Source: Lindgomyces ingoldianus (taxonomy: Eukaryota > Ascomycota > Dothideomycetes > Pleosporales > Lindgomycetaceae). Taken from it: a stretch of 20,872 nucleotides of DNA. This document shows positions 18,240-20,872 of the stretch, piece by piece. The DNA is taken from NCBI RefSeq assembly GCF_010093535.1, contig NW_022985172.1:972203-993074 (forward strand), in the 5' to 3' direction. The position numbers and the translations under genes were made by a program. The notes below the pieces were generated by a model. It was not told the DNA's origin, made no database searches, and saw only the letters and a program-made list of their open reading frames with translations. Position 1 is the first letter of the stretch; each line of letters opens with the position of its first letter.

Positions 18240-18840
18240 GTAACTTATGTATTTATGTTAATTACTATAAACTTAACACTATTACCTACAAGAATGTGTA
18301 TCTAATACTACGCATAGACAAACTTTTATTAAGACTTATAAAGGTAGCTATTTTTATAAAGTTTAATATTTGCGCAGCCTTTAATAAAATTAGAATAGAC
18401 CTAAGCTTAAAAAAGTGTACCATGTTTTAGACATAATATAAAATATATAAATATAAAGTTCTGCCTTTTAGATTATGTAACAACCTAGCAACTTACTAGT
18501 GCTATATAAATAATATATTAATTAACTATCTAAATAACTTTTGCATTACTTATCTAAATAACATTTTTATCTACTTTAAAAATAAGGCAACTTATATTCT
18601 TTATGTTAAAAAGGTTTTAGAGAGGCTCTAGTAAGCAAAATTATAAGTAAAGATTAAAAAAAGTAAATTCTATATTACTTAAAGAAAGTATCTTAGCTAT
18701 ATACTTTTAAATAAAGGACTAGAGGTTAACCTAAAGAAAGTAGAGGTGCTACGCAACTAGTAAGCGCCTACTACTATAACAGGTGTAAAATCCTTTCTAA
18801 GCTTTACAAAATTTTATTAAGAATTTATTCTAAAAAAATT
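18240..18840 (+). pseudogene. Gypsy reverse transcriptase relic, 3' part
   Basis: It continues the RT after the fold-back. LCIYVNYYKLNTIT corresponds to the conserved LC.DYR.LN.IT, then FIKFNICAAFNKIRI, LPFRLCN and the catalytic YxDD seen as YLNNIFIY (18551-18562; both Asp are Asn). APTTITGVKSFLSF and FY.EFI end the domain. An open frame of 67 codons (18227-18430) begins in the transposon end and runs into this relic. It is a chance leftover and not a gene. Confidence 0.85.
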
Positions 18841-19450
18841 TTATGTAGTAAAACTAATTATTACGCTTTAAAGTCTTACTATCTCTTTTATATAGACTTT
18901 AAAGTGTAATATAGCTTTTAAAAGGCTAAAGTCTAAGTTACTAAGTATACCTACACTTTACTATTTTAACTTTATGTTATAAACTAAAATTAAAACTAAT
19001 GCTTTTAATAGAGTAGTAGTAGGAGTCTTATCTTAGGAACATGCTAATAGAAATTAGTGCCTTATTTTTTTATAGTAAGGTTCTATCTAGTTTAGAGCTA
19101 AACTAGAAAATATATAATAAAAAGCTATTTATAATTATTACTATGTTTAAATAATAAAAAGCTAAGCTTACATTAGTAATAATAAGCACTCTAGTATATA
19201 CTAATTATTAGTTATTTAAGTACTTTATAATAATAAAAGTGCTAATTGCTTGTTAGGTTTATAAAGCTAAAAAGTTAGCTTAGTATTACTTCTAAATTAA
19301 GTACACCCCTAGTAAGAATAACACTAGAGTAGACATCCTTAGCTGTTATAAATAAGATGTAAAAAATTTAAAAGCAGCTTAAACTAATAAGTAGTTAAAA
19401 GTCTTACTTAGACTATACTAACTTTACCTCTAAATTAACAAGAAATTAGC
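18841..19450 (+). pseudogene. Gypsy RNase H relic
   Basis: KTNAFNRVVVGVLS.EH (about 18992-19040) corresponds to the DAS...GVLSQ start of gypsy RNase H. The first catalytic Asp reads Asn (18998-19000). The rest is recognisable only by position between RT and integrase. Confidence 0.65.
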
Positions 19451-20400
19451 TTAGTACTATATTGCTTAAACAACAACTTAAGTAACTTTACTAAATGTTA
19501 TAGAAAAACTAGACTAGGTTATGTTTTTAAATTTTTTAAAATTAATTAACATATTACTTTAAAAAAATTAAGCCTTTTTTACATAGAAGTAAAAACTCTT
19601 ACTTTACTATTATTAAATAGAAAATAGACTACGCTTTTATGCTAACTACTTATGTGTTTTAGTAGACTTACTACTATGTACCTAACTTATCTAAAAAGTT
19701 TATAATTAAGTATCTTTAGCACACTCTAGTGCTACTAAGACTTATTAGTTACTGTTCTAAAAGTACTACTAAAAGAGTATAGAGGCTACTTATAAATAAT
19801 ATATATAAAATTACTTTTTTTATTATAAAGCTTATCTAAAACAGACCTAAACTCTAGGGTTTATTTACCTTTTTTTAATCCCTAATTAACTAATACAGCA
19901 CCTGTGTATTAACTTTAAGAATATTTTTAAAGACAAGTCTAGTTATAACTAGATTATAGTTATAATTAATTACATGTTTAAATAAGCTATTTTTATTTTT
20001 TACTATAAAATAATTAACACCTAAGAAATAGCTGCCTTATTTATTTAATAAGTGTACTATTTTAGCTACACACCTAAAACTATTATCTTTAACTAGAGAC
20101 CTTAGTTTATATCTAGTTTCTAGTCTAAATTTTGTTAAATTTTAGGTGTAAAAGTTAAGCTTTTTACTACATATTATAAAAAAAATAAATAGCTAAATAG
20201 AGATTATAAATAAGTATAGTAATTAAAGACTAAGGCCTTTTATATTTTGTTACTAAGACAACTAAAGTTCCTTACTGCCTCTAATTAATTAGGCTTAGAT
20301 AACTCTACTTTATGTAATAATTAGAATGTTTTTGTATTAAGTCTTATATAAATCTAAACTATGTTAAAGCTAGGCCTAAAAACATTCTACAGAATCTATC
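19451..20400 (+). pseudogene. Gypsy integrase relic, truncated by an LTR
   Basis: 19586-20400 is a diverged direct copy of 4419 to about 5235, with the zinc-binding region, the core start and the remains of the DRG.QF block. Here the TA at 19584-19585 is uninterrupted, showing the empty site for the Fot1-like insertion at 4417. It stops at 20400, inside integrase, where the next LTR begins. The preceding stretch (19451-19585) links RNase H to integrase. Confidence 0.8.
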
Positions 20401-20691
20401 TGTAACAATTCTCACAAATCGTTCCATCTCGGGTCGCTTAGAACCTATCCGAAGGGTCCTTGTATCGGCCCCGACCATGACTTAACCCTGTCCCCTGCAG
20501 TTACTCTTATTCTCTTATGTATTTAGTTGCACCTTGCCCTCTTAGCTAGCTTAGTAGTTTTCTAATATCCTTTTGTACAAGGCCTATAGGTGTTAATAGC
20601 ATTCCTAGGTTCTAAGTTCCCACACACTTCTATATGCCTCTAAGTAGATTTCTACTGTATTTAAACCTATTGTCTTACTTATGCTGTTATA
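20401..20691 (+). repeat. Gypsy 5' LTR, 291 bp
   Basis: It starts TGTAACAATTC, ends GCTGTTATA (CA reads TA), and aligns with 6981-7270. It is inserted in integrase of the same family after CTATC; the uninterrupted version is at about 5232. The first 110 bases keep TCG, CGA, TCA and TGA sites, while the last 120 are heavily mutated. That is the opposite of the LTR at 6981. Its element continues beyond the window. Confidence 0.9.
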
Positions 20692-20872
20692 TTATATTAA
20701 AAAACTTACTTTTACTAGTAATAGCCTTATTAATAATATTATATTAATTATTTATTTAACTATATTTAACTTTAAAAAGTGTTTAATTTAGTTTAAGTTA
20801 TAGTTTTTATATACTATTATATTAAATTATTTAGTTATTATAAATAAAAATTTAAAAACTTTTTATTAACTA
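20692..20872 (+). mobile_element. Leader of a third gypsy copy, running off the window
   Basis: It matches 14521-14700 almost base for base, apart from C/T and G/A differences, and the 20692 copy is the more mutated one. The match to a tRNA primer site is not evident directly after the LTR. No coding sequence is reached before the window ends. Confidence 0.8.

Larger units (their letters stand above)
14521..20400 (+). mobile_element. Ty3/gypsy chromovirus relic, long copy
   Basis: In order: leader (14521 to about 14720, matching 20692-20872), gag, protease, reverse transcriptase, RNase H and the first part of integrase. The RT is interrupted by a fold-back at 17138-18237. Integrase is cut at 20400 by a new LTR of the same family. 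Its pieces are listed separately. The leader-to-gag stretch (about 14720-15290) holds only AT-rich DNA in which I recognise nothing. RIP-type stops run through all domains. Confidence 0.85.

Noticed and set aside
18227..18430. 67-codon open frame beginning in the fold-back end
   Set aside because: It is the gypsy RT relic (VNYYKLNTIT and FNICAAFNKIRI) that happens to lack stops. Its start codon lies in a transposon end.
1..20872. CRISPR, bacterial operon or biosynthetic cluster
   Set aside because: There are no regular short repeats with spacers, no ribosome-binding-site-spaced genes, and only one intact gene, which has a spliceosomal intron.

Overview
This window looks like a piece of a filamentous ascomycete (Pezizomycotina) genome. 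The evidence is a short 49-bp spliceosomal intron, a fungal-type methylthioadenosine phosphorylase gene, Ty3/gypsy chromovirus, Ty1/copia and Fot1/pogo-like elements, and a very heavy C-to-T / G-to-A mutation load in every repeat, typical of repeat-induced point mutation (RIP). About 19 kb is AT-rich, stop-filled repeat desert. Only about 1.6 kb (roughly 11417-13063) has ordinary composition.

Left desert (1-11201). A copia-type RT/RNase H relic lies at about 1240-2140, then a TC/TG microsatellite and hairpins. A Fot1-like transposon with an internal deletion (about 3586-4416) sits at a TA in a gypsy chromovirus. That gypsy copy keeps integrase, chromodomain, polypurine tract and 3' LTR (4419-7270). 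It abuts a Fot1-derived fold-back element (7271-8286) that also holds a 215-bp LTR-like insertion with a perfect 5-bp target duplication (7667-7881). The fold-back in turn sits in a minus-strand gypsy protease/RT relic (8289-9715). A gag relic with CCHC zinc-knuckle remnants follows (about 9716-11201).

Island (11202-13063). A nearly unmutated copy of the 215-bp LTR-like element forms the left edge. Then comes one intact gene, S-methyl-5'-thioadenosine phosphorylase (methionine salvage; two exons, 311 residues predicted). Facing it on the minus strand is a short, doubtful spliced reading frame. A small perfect hairpin lies between the two.

Right desert (13064-20872). Two LTR-like sequences share the start motif around GGATAGTATT, followed by a Fot1-like end fragment and a 107-bp rearranged LTR. 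A long plus-strand gypsy copy carries gag, protease, RT, RNase H and the first part of integrase (14521-20400), with a 1.1-kb Fot1-like fold-back inserted at a TA in the RT. A further 5' LTR of the same family (20401-20691) and its leader end the window.

The only likely functional protein gene is the phosphorylase. The clearest signals beyond ordinary annotation are the strict mutation context (pyrimidine-C-purine), before/after RIP pairs of the same element, the polarity of mutation inside the gypsy LTRs, and the Fot1-derived fold-back elements. I did not find a convincing new multi-gene system. No tRNA, rRNA or CRISPR was seen.
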